The notes under the pieces are model-generated. The model worked only from the letters and a program-made list of their open reading frames with translations. It was not told the DNA's origin and searched no databases. Below are positions 1 through 7,067 of a stretch of DNA of 10,829 nt, one piece after another. Made by a program: the position numbers and the translations under genes. How positions within the stretch are numbered: position 1 is the first letter of the stretch; the number at the start of each line of letters is the position of its first letter. The DNA is from Crocinitomicaceae bacterium (GTDB lineage Bacteria > Bacteroidota > Bacteroidia > Flavobacteriales_D > Crocinitomicaceae): the NCBI GenBank assembly GCA_024643585.1, contig JAHEMP010000004.1, forward strand, positions 21,048 through 31,876, given 5' to 3'.

Positions 1-587
1 GTGTAATGTCTTTGGGGTATTATTTTGGTTCCTATTACAATTCTTCTTTTGATGAAGCTAAGCGAAAAAAAATATTTAAAACAATTGGATTTTCGGCAAT
101 TTTTGCCTTCCTAGTTATTCGTTTCATTGACGCATATGGCAATTACAACCCATGGCAAAATTATGATACCCTTTTGAAAACAGCGTTTTCCTTTTTAAAT
201 CCTTCTAAATATCCGCCTTCTTTGACCTATCTTTTGATGACTTTGGGCCCTATGTTTTTGATTTTAGCTTTTACAGAAAATGTGAAAGGAAAGGTTGTGA
301 ATTTTTTCAGTGTTTTCGGGAAGGTGCCTTTCTTTTATTATATAATTCATCTTTATGTAATTCATTTATTAGCCATGCTGATGGCAACGGTTACAAGTTT
401 TGGATGGGAAATAATGATTATAAAAGGTTGGGTTACAATTACCCCTGAATTAAATGGCTTCGGACTTGATTTAATTTTTGTGTACTTGATCTGGATTGGA
501 ATAATTCTATTCTTGTATCCATTTTGTAAGAAATTTAGTGATTTCAAACTTAAAAACAATGACAAGAAGTGGTTAAGTTATTTGTAA
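1..587 (+). CDS. DUF1624 / HGSNAT-like multipass membrane protein, 3' part only
   Basis: This is the C-terminal part of an integral membrane protein of the DUF1624 group, related to heparan-alpha-glucosaminide N-acetyltransferase and YeiB-like putative acyltransferases. The frame is open to the window edge: a Val codon (3-5) precedes the first ATG at 6, and the sequence there (V-MSLGYYFG) matches an internal part of the family, so the ATG is not the true start. Numbering from that Met, the family-typical segment with KYPPSL and LLMTLGP lies at about 63-82, and the FGKVPFFYYIIHLY block with its membrane His at about 104-117. I see hydrophobic helices near 27-41, 74-90, 107-131 and 155-174, followed by a Lys-rich cytoplasmic tail. 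In HGSNAT a conserved His takes part in transmembrane acetyl transfer; the substrate of this bacterial relative is unknown. Family assignment is fairly secure, function is not. Confidence 0.85.
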   Translation, partial: VMSLGYYFGSYYNSSFDEAKRKKIFKTIGFSAIFAFLVIRFIDAYGNYNPWQNYDTLLKTAFSFLNPSKYPPSLTYLLMTLGPMFLILAFTENVKGKVVNFFSVFGKVPFFYYIIHLYVIHLLAMLMATVTSFGWEIMIIKGWVTITPELNGFGLDLIFVYLIWIGIILFLYPFCKKFSDFKLKNNDKKWLSYL

Positions 588-596
588 CTTCACTTG

Positions 597-634
597 AATT
601 GTTGGAAAGCCAATTTGTTGGTGTTAAAACAATT
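597..634 (+). repeat. Imperfect inverted repeat after the DUF1624 gene
   Basis: AATTGTT at 597-603 is the exact reverse complement of AACAATT at 628-634. Between them TTGG AAAG CCAA (602-613) can form a competing small hairpin. There is no clear U-tract, so a terminator role is only possible. It starts 10 bases after the DUF1624 stop codon and ends just before the candidate TTG start at 646. Confidence 0.3.
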
Positions 635-645
635 ATCCTACTTCA

Positions 646-846
646 TTGGACAATATTTTTCTATTATTTGTACTTTCAATTATGATGCACGCCTATATTC
701 CAATTATTTTCACTCTCGTTTTTGCAGTTTTTATAATGTACAACTTGCTGATTAAAAAAAATTATTCAAGATTAAAATCGACTTTGAAGTTGGGTCTCTT
801 GTTTATGATTCTTTGGGCTTTGTTTTATTATTTAATTTTAAAGTAA
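646..846 (+). CDS. Small hydrophobic membrane protein, unknown function
   Basis: A 66-residue, very hydrophobic protein that I do not recognise. A hydrophobic stretch covers residues 4-35, then a short basic loop (KKNYSRLKSTLK, 37-48), then a second helix (LGLLFMILWALFYYLIL, 49-65), suggesting two membrane segments with the basic loop in the cytoplasm. The start is uncertain: the frame is open from a stop at 625-627 and offers only TTG at 646 before the ATG-ATG pair at 682-687. The ATG start would leave a cleaner 20-residue first helix and a 54-residue protein. Its stop codon (844-846) directly abuts the ATG of the lipoprotein gene (847), which implies translational coupling and supports the reading frame as real. 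Confidence 0.6.
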   Translation: MDNIFLLFVLSIMMHAYIPIIFTLVFAVFIMYNLLIKKNYSRLKSTLKLGLLFMILWALFYYLILK

Positions 847-1392
847 ATGAAGAACTCAATTGTCCTTTTAACATTTTTCCTTTTCTTAATTTATTCTTGT
901 GGAAGAAATGGAGATAAGGACAAAAATTCAAGTCTTAAAGAAATTCGAAATAGTCAGGACGGAAAACTTTTTATACTTCTTAAAGAAAAAGATAGTTTAC
1001 TTTTTCAAATTGGGTTTAATAATATGGACACTACAAACGTCTCAAGCATGATTTCGAAAGATTTTGAATTTTATCATGACATAAATGGAATTACGGATTC
1101 AAAAAATTCTTTCTTAGAAAGTTTAAATGGACTTCGGGATTTACCTTTTACCACTTGGCGCGTTTTGGTTGAAGAGTCTTTAGAGGTCTTTCCCCTGTAC
1201 AAAGAAAACAAGAAGGAATTGTATGGAGCTATACAAAACGGGACTCATGACTTCTATCAGCAGGACAAGGAAGTGAAAAGTAAAGCAAAAAAAACAAATA
1301 CAGCAAACTTCACTCATCTCTGGATCATTGAAGAAGGAGACTGGAAATTGAAACGAGTTTTTAGTTTCAATCATCATATCCCGGAACAATAG
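847..1392 (+). CDS. NTF2-like (DUF4440-type) lipoprotein
   Basis: A 181-residue predicted lipoprotein. The N-terminus has a Lys near the start, a hydrophobic core (IVLLTFFLFLIY) and a lipobox-like LIYSC with Cys18, so it should be lipidated and exported. After a polar linker, residues ~48-95 (KDSLLFQIGFNNMD...ISKDFEFYHDINGITDSKNSFL) match the nuclear-transport-factor-2-like fold seen in DUF4440 proteins of Flavobacteria, and the ending TNTANFTHLWIIEEGDWKLKRV is the usual last strand pair (FTHLW...GxWKLKRV). NTF2-like folds are cone-shaped pockets that bind small ligands or act as accessory domains; no catalytic residue can be assigned here. It abuts the preceding small membrane protein without a gap, so the two are probably one transcription unit. 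Fold assignment is fairly confident; the ligand is unknown. Confidence 0.8.
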   Translation: MKNSIVLLTFFLFLIYSCGRNGDKDKNSSLKEIRNSQDGKLFILLKEKDSLLFQIGFNNMDTTNVSSMISKDFEFYHDINGITDSKNSFLESLNGLRDLPFTTWRVLVEESLEVFPLYKENKKELYGAIQNGTHDFYQQDKEVKSKAKKTNTANFTHLWIIEEGDWKLKRVFSFNHHIPEQ

Positions 1393-1507
1393 AATTCGCC
1401 TTTTCAGAATTTGTGGTATTTCTTTTTCATCATGTCATTGTTGGCAAATTTGTTAGTTAGGTTTTAGGCTCATTATTCGAAATTCTTACCTTCACTTCAA
1501 AAAAGAG

Positions 1508-1876
1508 ATGACCCTAAAAAACCTTAGGTTAATTTTTAACGCAGTAATGCTTTTCCTGGGCGTTACAATTAGCATGAAATATTGGCAAACAGAGCAATTT
1601 TCGGCGATTAAACAAGTTTCAGTTCGAATAATGATATTAATTATCATTTATATCGGCTTGCATTTTTTTAAACGGTTGATTTATAAAAAAATAAATTGGT
1701 GGGATTGGCTTTATTACATAGCCCTAATAAGTGTTGCCATGCCGGTTTTGTTTGCCAATTCATTAAACGAAAATCTATACCATTGGGTGATAGATGTAGG
1801 TTGTATTTTCTTTATACTTCCATTACTAATTGATACATATTCTTGGTGGAAAGCCAGAAAAACCGACGAAAAATGA
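1508..1876 (+). CDS. Four-helix membrane protein, unknown function, overlaps mpl
   Basis: A 122-residue integral membrane protein of unrecognised family. Four hydrophobic segments are visible at about 6-26, 37-54, 64-84 and 92-110, with basic residues before helix 1, after helix 2 (KRLIYKK, 55-61) and after helix 4 (KARK), which fits both termini and the middle loop being cytoplasmic. The aromatic cluster WWDWLYY (64-70) is conspicuous. The ATG at 1508 is preceded by an AAAGAG purine run at 1502-1507, unusual in this window. The stop codon overlaps the mpl start in an ATGA arrangement (1873-1876), so the gene is translated together with mpl. That pairing makes a link with cell-wall metabolism possible, but nothing in the protein itself shows one. 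Confidence 0.75.
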   Translation: MTLKNLRLIFNAVMLFLGVTISMKYWQTEQFSAIKQVSVRIMILIIIYIGLHFFKRLIYKKINWWDWLYYIALISVAMPVLFANSLNENLYHWVIDVGCIFFILPLLIDTYSWWKARKTDEK

Positions 1877-3234
1877 AAGTTCATTTTATAGCAATTGGCG
1901 GAAGCGCAATGCATAATTTAGCCATAGCCTTGAAAAGAAAAGGAATGGAGGTAACAGGTTCAGATGATGAAATTTTTGAACCATCAAAATCTAGATTGGC
2001 GAAAGATGGAATTTTACCCAATCACATCGGCTGGAATGCAGATTTAATTACTTCAGATTTGAATGCCGTTATACTCGGAATGCACGCTAGATCCGACAAT
2101 CCCGAATTGCTGAAAGCCAAAGATTTGAATTTACCGATATTCTCCTACCCAGAGTATTTGTATGAACAGAGTAAAGATAAAAAGCGTCTTGTAATTGGTG
2201 GAAGTCATGGCAAAACGACTATTACCTCTATGATTTTGCATGTCTTCAAAGAACTAGGAATGAATGTAGACTACATGGTAGGTGCTCAGTTGGAAGGATA
2301 CGATTGCATGGTGAAAATCACTGAGGATGCCAAAATAATGGTTTTGGAAGGTGATGAATATTTGAGCTCTCCAATAGACAGACGCCCCAAATTTCATTTG
2401 TATTACCCTGATGTAGCTTTGATTAGTGGAATAGCTTGGGATCACATCAATGTTTTTCCAACATGGGAGAATTACGTCGACCAATTCGATATTTTTTGTC
2501 AGAAAATTGCACCAAATGGCTATTTGACTTATGCCAACAACGACCCGGAAGTCAATAAACTAGGGGAGAAGTACGCTTCTAAAATAACAACTGTACCATA
2601 CGATGTTCCCGAATACATAATGACGGATGACGGAACTGTTCTTTTTTGGGAAGGGGAAAAATATCCTCTCAAAATATTCGGTGCCCACAATTTGCAAAAT
2701 CTGGTCGGAGCGATGCGTTTAGCAGAACAAGTTGGAGTTAGTTCAAAACAATTCTTCACTGCCGCACAAACATTCACAGGAGCTGGAAAGCGTTTGCAAA
2801 AAGTCATCGAGAAAGGAAATTTCATTCTTTTCAAAGATTTCGCTCATTCACCAAGCAAGTTGAAAGCAACGATTAACGCTGTTAAAGAACAATATACCGA
2901 TAGAAAAGTCGTAGCCTGCATGGAATTGCATACTTTCTCTTCTTTGAACAAAGAATTCTTGCCATTGTACAAAAACACCATGGACAAAGCGGATGTTGCC
3001 GTAGTTTATTACAGTGACCATGTAGTTGAACACAAGAAATTGCCAGCTTTAGCGAAAACGGAGGTAGAAACCAATTTCGGAGGAAAAGTAAAGGTTCTAA
3101 AGAAAACGGAGGATGTTCAAACTTTTTTGCGTGAGCAAGATTGGAACAATTCCGTTCTATTGATGATGAGCAGTGGGAATTTTGATGGAATTGATTTCGA
3201 TAAATTGGGTGAAGAACTAGCGAATACTTTGTAA
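1873..3234 (+). CDS. mpl: UDP-N-acetylmuramate:L-Ala-gamma-D-Glu-meso-DAP ligase (Mpl)
   Basis: Murein tripeptide recycling ligase of 453 residues. It joins the tripeptide L-Ala-gamma-D-Glu-meso-DAP, recovered from degraded peptidoglycan, to UDP-MurNAc using ATP, bypassing MurC, MurD and MurE in the cytoplasm. The N-terminal Mur domain opens with a Rossmann Gly-rich loop (HFIAIGGSAMHNL, 4-16) for the UDP-sugar. The central ATPase domain has the P-loop GGSHGKTT (109-116), GDEY (160-163) and WDHINVFP (189-196), and GAHNLQN (270-276) leads into the C-terminal domain with DFAHSPSK (322-329) and ELHTFSSLN (351-359). The length and the LEGDEYLSSPIDRRPKF block are characteristic of the Bacteroidota form. 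I chose ATG 1873 over the in-frame ATG 1843 because homologues begin MKVHFIAIGG and 1873 gives the ATGA coupling with the upstream gene. All key motifs are intact. Confidence 0.96.
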   Translation: MKVHFIAIGGSAMHNLAIALKRKGMEVTGSDDEIFEPSKSRLAKDGILPNHIGWNADLITSDLNAVILGMHARSDNPELLKAKDLNLPIFSYPEYLYEQSKDKKRLVIGGSHGKTTITSMILHVFKELGMNVDYMVGAQLEGYDCMVKITEDAKIMVLEGDEYLSSPIDRRPKFHLYYPDVALISGIAWDHINVFPTWENYVDQFDIFCQKIAPNGYLTYANNDPEVNKLGEKYASKITTVPYDVPEYIMTDDGTVLFWEGEKYPLKIFGAHNLQNLVGAMRLAEQVGVSSKQFFTAAQTFTGAGKRLQKVIEKGNFILFKDFAHSPSKLKATINAVKEQYTDRKVVACMELHTFSSLNKEFLPLYKNTMDKADVAVVYYSDHVVEHKKLPALAKTEVETNFGGKVKVLKKTEDVQTFLREQDWNNSVLLMMSSGNFDGIDFDKLGEELANTL

Positions 3235-3243
3235 TTCAATCGG

Positions 3244-3816
3244 ATGCATCAAATTAAAACCGCGAATGAGAAGCAGAGGGCAATCGAAATTTTAGTCGAC
3301 GCTTACTTCCAAGCTGCGAATGTGACCTGGATGCTAAAAACAAAAAGCAAGAAGAATCTGAAAGCCATTCTTGATCTGCTTTTTTACGAAGCGAAGGCTA
3401 AAAATGGTGCTTACATTTCTGAAAATCAAACTTGTGTTCTTTTTCTGTACGATCAAAAAGAACGGTATATTTCTTTAAATCAAATCTTCAGGAAACTGCA
3501 TGTACTCATTTTTGTAACAGGAATTTCCAATGGATTAAAAGCATTGAAGTTTCAAAAACAAGTTGCCACCATTCGCCCTAAAGAAGGATTACTTGGTATG
3601 GCTTTGGGCGTTATCGAAAACAAAATGACAACCGCTACCATTTTCGAAATGAAACGAACGGTTTTCGAAGTTTCAAAAGCAAAGAATCTTCCTATATATG
3701 CTGAAACGACAGTTCCACGATTGCTCAAATTGTATAAGGCATTGGGATTTGAGATCTATCGTGACATGAAGCATCCATATTGTGATTTGAATGTGTGGTT
3801 TTTAAAAAAAGAATAG
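3244..3816 (+). CDS. GNAT-fold N-acetyltransferase-like protein with altered CoA loop
   Basis: A 190-residue protein whose plan resembles GNAT N-acetyltransferases: an N-terminal helix (ANEKQRAIEILVDAYF, 7-22), central strands, and a C-terminal block IYAETTVPRLLKLYKALGFEIYRDM (151-175) that matches the common GNAT ending YxETs..n...Y.klGFe. The region where GNATs carry the acetyl-CoA pyrophosphate loop (Q/RxxGxG/A) aligns to GVIENKMTTATIFEMK (122-137) and lacks the expected glycines, so cofactor binding may be altered or lost. Residues 82-110 are basic and poorly typical. The gene starts 9 bases after the mpl stop, so it is probably co-transcribed, and it ends in an A/T hairpin. Fold assignment rests mainly on the C-terminal third and is moderate. 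The substrate is unknown; a link to cell-wall recycling would rest on position only. Confidence 0.65.
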   Translation: MHQIKTANEKQRAIEILVDAYFQAANVTWMLKTKSKKNLKAILDLLFYEAKAKNGAYISENQTCVLFLYDQKERYISLNQIFRKLHVLIFVTGISNGLKALKFQKQVATIRPKEGLLGMALGVIENKMTTATIFEMKRTVFEVSKAKNLPIYAETTVPRLLKLYKALGFEIYRDMKHPYCDLNVWFLKKE

Positions 3817-3835
3817 TTTTTTTCTGAAAAAAACT
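3815..3835 (+). terminator. A/T-rich hairpin after the mpl cluster, possible terminator
   Basis: AGTTTTTTT (3815-3823) and AAAAAAACT (3827-3835) form a perfect 9-bp inverted repeat around a CTG loop. The left arm overlaps the TAG stop of the GNAT-like gene. With only one G-C pair the stem is weak, but the run of T or A on either strand could help termination in both directions. It separates the mpl cluster from the propeller gene. Confidence 0.45.
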
Positions 3836-3903
3836 TGGTCTTGGAACTTTTCTAAAAATGATTTATCGTTTTTTTGTAATTTGATGAACTAAACGGGATC
3901 ACT

Positions 3904-4974
3904 TTGAAAAAACAAATTATAGTAACCAATTTTCTTTTTGCAGTTTATTTTATTGGTCTAAGTCAACCCTCCCGTGTAATTCCGATAATTGAGATTGAAG
4001 AAAGCATCATAGCAATGGCTGATTCTTTGCCCGAATACAAATCGAATGTTCATTCAACAGAATACGAAGGAAATCAATTGAGTGGTGTAGTCAGATGTAT
4101 TTTTCAAGATTCGAAAGATAATTTATGGTTTGGAACACAAAATGGCCTATGCAGGCACGATGGAAGTTCTTTAGCGTATTTTGAATTGAAAAATTATTTG
4201 GGTCAAGGTGTTACGGTATACCAAATAACAGAGGACATTTCTGGGAACATTTGGATTGGACATGATGGAGGATTAACAAGTTACAATGGAAATGTTTTTA
4301 AAACGTATAATAGAAAAAACGGCCTACCAAGTGATGACGTTTGGTGTGTTCAAGCAGACAAGGAGGGATTAGTATGGTTGGGAACAGTTGATGGGCTATT
4401 TACTTTTAACGAAAAGGAATTTAAACCATTTTATATTCCTGAATCAACACCCGACCGCACAAAAGGTGTAACAAGTGCCAAAATGATTCATTCTATTTTA
4501 CAGGATAGCAAAGGAAAAATGTGGTTTGCCACAAATGGTGGAGCTTACATTTTCGATGGAAATACATTTTCTAACCTATCCGAAAAGGAGGGGCTCTGCA
4601 ACAACTTTGTAGATAAAATTATCGAGGATGCGAAAGGCAACATATGGTTTGCTACAGCTCACAATGGAATTTGTCGTTACGATGGAAAATCATTCGTAAG
4701 TGAATTGGACAGTATTGAATTAGGTGGGAGGCCTGTGAATAGTATACTAGAAGACAAAATGGGCAATATTTGGTGTGCAATAAAAAACCGAGGTGTTTAT
4801 AAATATGGAGGAGAAAAATTCGAAAATTATACTGATTTTAGAGGTTTTTATTCGCAAGTTATTTTTCAAATTTACCAAGATCGAGCGGACAGAATATGGT
4901 TTGTCGGCCATAAAGGAGCTTTTCGTTTGGATGGGAAAACAATTTATAATGTAACACGCGATGGACCATGGTAA
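3904..4974 (+). CDS. Secreted seven-blade Reg_prop beta-propeller protein, no kinase domain
   Basis: A 356-residue exported protein made almost entirely of two-component-regulator-propeller (Reg_prop) repeats. Seven copies are visible, each of form QDs.GniWfGT..Gl.ryDG..F, at about 68-93, 110-135, 150-176, 200-225, 241-267, 283-309 and 325-350, enough for one closed seven-bladed propeller. In Bacteroidota these propellers are usually the periplasmic sensor half of hybrid two-component systems; here there is no Y_Y_Y domain, transmembrane helix, kinase or regulator, and the protein stops six residues after the last blade. The start is TTG at 3904: the frame has a stop at 3877-3879 and no ATG or GTG between, and TTG yields a signal peptide (KK, hydrophobic core IIVTNFLFAVYFIGLS, likely cleavage near Ser20/Gln21). 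A TAATTTG at 3877-3883, one base short of the -7 consensus, may be its promoter. The ligand is unknown. Confidence 0.85.
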   Translation: MKKQIIVTNFLFAVYFIGLSQPSRVIPIIEIEESIIAMADSLPEYKSNVHSTEYEGNQLSGVVRCIFQDSKDNLWFGTQNGLCRHDGSSLAYFELKNYLGQGVTVYQITEDISGNIWIGHDGGLTSYNGNVFKTYNRKNGLPSDDVWCVQADKEGLVWLGTVDGLFTFNEKEFKPFYIPESTPDRTKGVTSAKMIHSILQDSKGKMWFATNGGAYIFDGNTFSNLSEKEGLCNNFVDKIIEDAKGNIWFATAHNGICRYDGKSFVSELDSIELGGRPVNSILEDKMGNIWCAIKNRGVYKYGGEKFENYTDFRGFYSQVIFQIYQDRADRIWFVGHKGAFRLDGKTIYNVTRDGPW

Positions 4975-5020
4975 TTCTTAGTTGGGGTTTAGGTAAATAA
5001 TCAAGTAAAATAAATACAAA

Positions 5021-5905
5021 ATGTTCGTTAAGGCAATAGAGGAGGTCGCAAAATATACACGACCAATACACACTATATCAAGAATTTACAAAGAAAAAAT
5101 AGTTACACCTGGCAGTGCTACTTTCTTTTTTGTCAACGAATTGGGAGTGGCAATTACTTGTAAACACGTAATTGATTTAATTGGTAAAAGAAAAATCATT
5201 AATGATCATTATGATGCTTTTAAAAAGGAGAAAGAAGAAATAGGTAAAACTGATAGCTTAATAACAATTGAAGATCTTGAAAAGAAATACAATTTTAAAG
5301 AAGATGCCTTGATACAATTAAATGAGCTTTTTTCAGGTGTATCCACCGATAAAACTTTGAATTACAGATGGATTAGTCACCCAAAATACGATTTGGCGAT
5401 TATAATGTTTGATAATTTTCAAAATCCAGCTTATCAGTCTCATGCTGTTTTCATGAAAGACACAACCGGTTTAAAGCAAGGAAAATTTTTATGCAGGTTA
5501 GGGTATCCATTTCCAGAATTCCAGAATTATAGATTTAATGAAGATTCAGATTCAATTGAATGGACAAACGAAGGATTGCTTCAAACGCCCTTTTTTCCAA
5601 TTGAGGGAATGTTAACCCGAATTCTAGCGGAACCCGGAAAAGTAGTTGGGCTAGAACTTAGCACGCCAGGACTAAGAGGACAGAGTGGAGGTCCATTATT
5701 CGACGCAGAAGGGCTAGTGTGTGGTATGCAGAGTAGCACGAATCATTTGCATTTGGGTTTTGATATGAAAAATTTTGAATACAATGCTGCTGGCAAATTC
5801 ATCAACATCAACAACCAACCGTTTTTGCATGTTGGCCATTGTGTTCACGTCGATATCATTAAAGACTTTTTGACAGCTAACGGCGTTAAATTTTATGAAG
5901 GGTAA
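5021..5905 (+). CDS. Trypsin-like serine protease without signal peptide
   Basis: A 294-residue protein with the chymotrypsin/trypsin-like peptidase fold. The catalytic triad can be read in order: His49 in ITCKHV, Asp124 in HPKYDLAIIMF, and Ser222 in RGQSGGPLFD, which also supplies the oxyanion-hole glycine. The following GLVCGMQSST (231-240) is the usual post-serine strand, so the enzyme looks active. No signal peptide, lipobox or transmembrane helix is visible and there is no PDZ domain, so it is not a standard DegP/HtrA; location is probably cytoplasmic. A charged, Lys/Glu-rich insert (about 56-105) lies between His and Asp. The ATG at 5021 follows an A-rich stretch, usual for Bacteroidota, 46 bases after the propeller gene, with no terminator between, so co-transcription is possible. 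The substrate is unknown; genomes use this type both for housekeeping and for conflict systems. Confidence 0.85.
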   Translation: MFVKAIEEVAKYTRPIHTISRIYKEKIVTPGSATFFFVNELGVAITCKHVIDLIGKRKIINDHYDAFKKEKEEIGKTDSLITIEDLEKKYNFKEDALIQLNELFSGVSTDKTLNYRWISHPKYDLAIIMFDNFQNPAYQSHAVFMKDTTGLKQGKFLCRLGYPFPEFQNYRFNEDSDSIEWTNEGLLQTPFFPIEGMLTRILAEPGKVVGLELSTPGLRGQSGGPLFDAEGLVCGMQSSTNHLHLGFDMKNFEYNAAGKFININNQPFLHVGHCVHVDIIKDFLTANGVKFYEG

Positions 5906-5983
5906 TTATATTTTCAACTTATGGCTGGATATCACCTTTTGCGCAAGAAATTTTATATTTATCCTTGTACTTTGTTTCAAAAT

Positions 5984-7006
5984 ATGACGAAATCTTTTCT
6001 ATCTGTAATTATTATTGTTTTGGGCTCCGTTTCAATTTATGCTCAGGAGGTTGATTCAACGCGTACTTTGGTCCAAAATGGCTGGATAGAAAAAATGAAC
6101 GATAAAATTGCATTGGATGTTTCTTTGAACAATTCTTACAGCACTTTTGAGGTCAAAACCGAGACAAACAGAATCATTCTGTATCCAAATACACCGAGCA
6201 ATTTGCGTTTAAAATTAAATTATAGATTCATTTCATTTGCCTTTCAGCTTTCTCCTGATTTTTTACCAGACAATGGAGATGAAGATCTAAAAGGAAAAAC
6301 CAAATCTTTTGCAATTGGAACTGGATTAATATTTAAACATTGGTTTTTTGATGTTTCGTATTCAAAAGTAAGAGGATACTATCTAAAAAACACCAATGAT
6401 TTCATTCCTCAGTCAAAAGGTGATCCATTTATTCAATTCCCAGATTTGTACTACCAAGGAATTTCCCTTTCCTCAGGTTATTACAACAATTCAAAATTTT
6501 CATTTCGGAGTTTAACTTCACAGACTGAGCGTCAATTAAAAAGTGCAGGTAGCTTCATTCCTGTTTGCAATTTTAGCTACTTTATTATTGATGATAAATC
6601 TAACGGGACAAGTGCTCAAAAATCAAACAATACTGAAATAAATATTGGTCCGGGTTATGCCTACACCTTTGTTTTAAAAGAAAAATTTTATTTGTCGTTG
6701 GGGGTGTTAACCAATTTTGGATACTTAAATACCAAGTTAACGACTAAAACTCCATCGGGTACTTTTACAGCGAATCAAGACAATTTTATTTTCAGATGGG
6801 ACGGTAAGACAGGCATAGGATACAACGGAAGTAAATTCTATTCTGGATTGTACGCGAATTTATCAGGAACCCAATACAGGCAAGAGAATACGACCGCCAT
6901 GAATTTCGAGACACGTGTGGTTTATCATCTCTTTATTGGTATGCGTATAAATTCACCAAAAGTTATTGATCGACAAATTGATAAAATAGAAAACAAATTC
7001 CCTTAG
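5984..7006 (+). CDS. DUF4421 family exported protein
   Basis: A 340-residue exported protein of the DUF4421 family, which is common in Bacteroidota and has no assigned function. I chose ATG 5984 rather than the in-frame ATG 5921 because it gives a clean signal peptide: MTKSF, a hydrophobic core, and a likely cut at SIYA|QE after residue 20. Family landmarks (true-start numbering) are NLRLKLNYRFISFAFQLSP (73-91), DLKGKTKSF (101-109), GYYLKNTNDF (131-140), GDPFIQFPDL (146-155) and TERQLKSAGSFIP (181-193). Alternating aromatic and polar strands, Gly turns and tyrosine-rich stretches suggest an outer-membrane beta-barrel, which is inference. TACTTTG at 5968-5974, one base short of the -7 consensus, could serve as a promoter and lies inside the longer frame, which also favours the shorter start. 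The stop codon lies within a 16-bp palindrome. Confidence 0.85.
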   Translation: MTKSFLSVIIIVLGSVSIYAQEVDSTRTLVQNGWIEKMNDKIALDVSLNNSYSTFEVKTETNRIILYPNTPSNLRLKLNYRFISFAFQLSPDFLPDNGDEDLKGKTKSFAIGTGLIFKHWFFDVSYSKVRGYYLKNTNDFIPQSKGDPFIQFPDLYYQGISLSSGYYNNSKFSFRSLTSQTERQLKSAGSFIPVCNFSYFIIDDKSNGTSAQKSNNTEINIGPGYAYTFVLKEKFYLSLGVLTNFGYLNTKLTTKTPSGTFTANQDNFIFRWDGKTGIGYNGSKFYSGLYANLSGTQYRQENTTAMNFETRVVYHLFIGMRINSPKVIDRQIDKIENKFP

Positions 7007-7018
7007 TTTATAAACTAA
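7003..7018 (+). terminator. Perfect 16-bp palindrome after the DUF4421 gene, possible terminator
   Basis: TTAGTTTATAAACTAA is an exact palindrome that overlaps the DUF4421 TAG stop (7004-7006). It can fold as a 6-bp stem with a TATA loop, and a T-rich run (7021-7046) follows, so it may act as a weak terminator. A dimeric regulator binding site for the next gene is an alternative. Confidence 0.4.
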
Positions 7019-7067
7019 TAATTCTTGTTTTTATTCGTTTTATTCTGAAATAATCATTCAAAGAAAA

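Noticed and set aside
588..645. Integron attC-like site before the small membrane protein gene
   Set aside because: An inverted repeat is present, but no RYYYAAC/GTTRRRY core pair can be found. GTTAGGT at 1456-1462 in the next gap matches GTTRRRY but has no partner.
1843..1872. Longer mpl start ten codons upstream
   Set aside because: The added residues (MVESQKNRRK) lie inside the upstream gene in another frame and are absent from the family's usual MKVHFIAIGG beginning.
2254..3033. Minus-strand frames inside mpl
   Set aside because: They mirror a gene with fully intact family motifs on the + strand, and their translations are low-quality and Cys/Phe/Ser-rich, as expected of shadows.
5021..5905. 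DegP/HtrA periplasmic protease
   Set aside because: There is no signal peptide and no PDZ domain, and the length is too short; only the trypsin-like fold is supported.
3904..5905. Defence island built on the propeller and protease
   Set aside because: No nucleotide-binding ATPase, nuclease, TIR, reverse transcriptase or other defence hallmark is adjacent, and the propeller is exported while the protease is not.
5921..5983. Longer start for the DUF4421 gene
   Set aside because: The extra 21 residues are basic and aromatic, would place the signal peptide internally, and cover a promoter-like TACTTTG.
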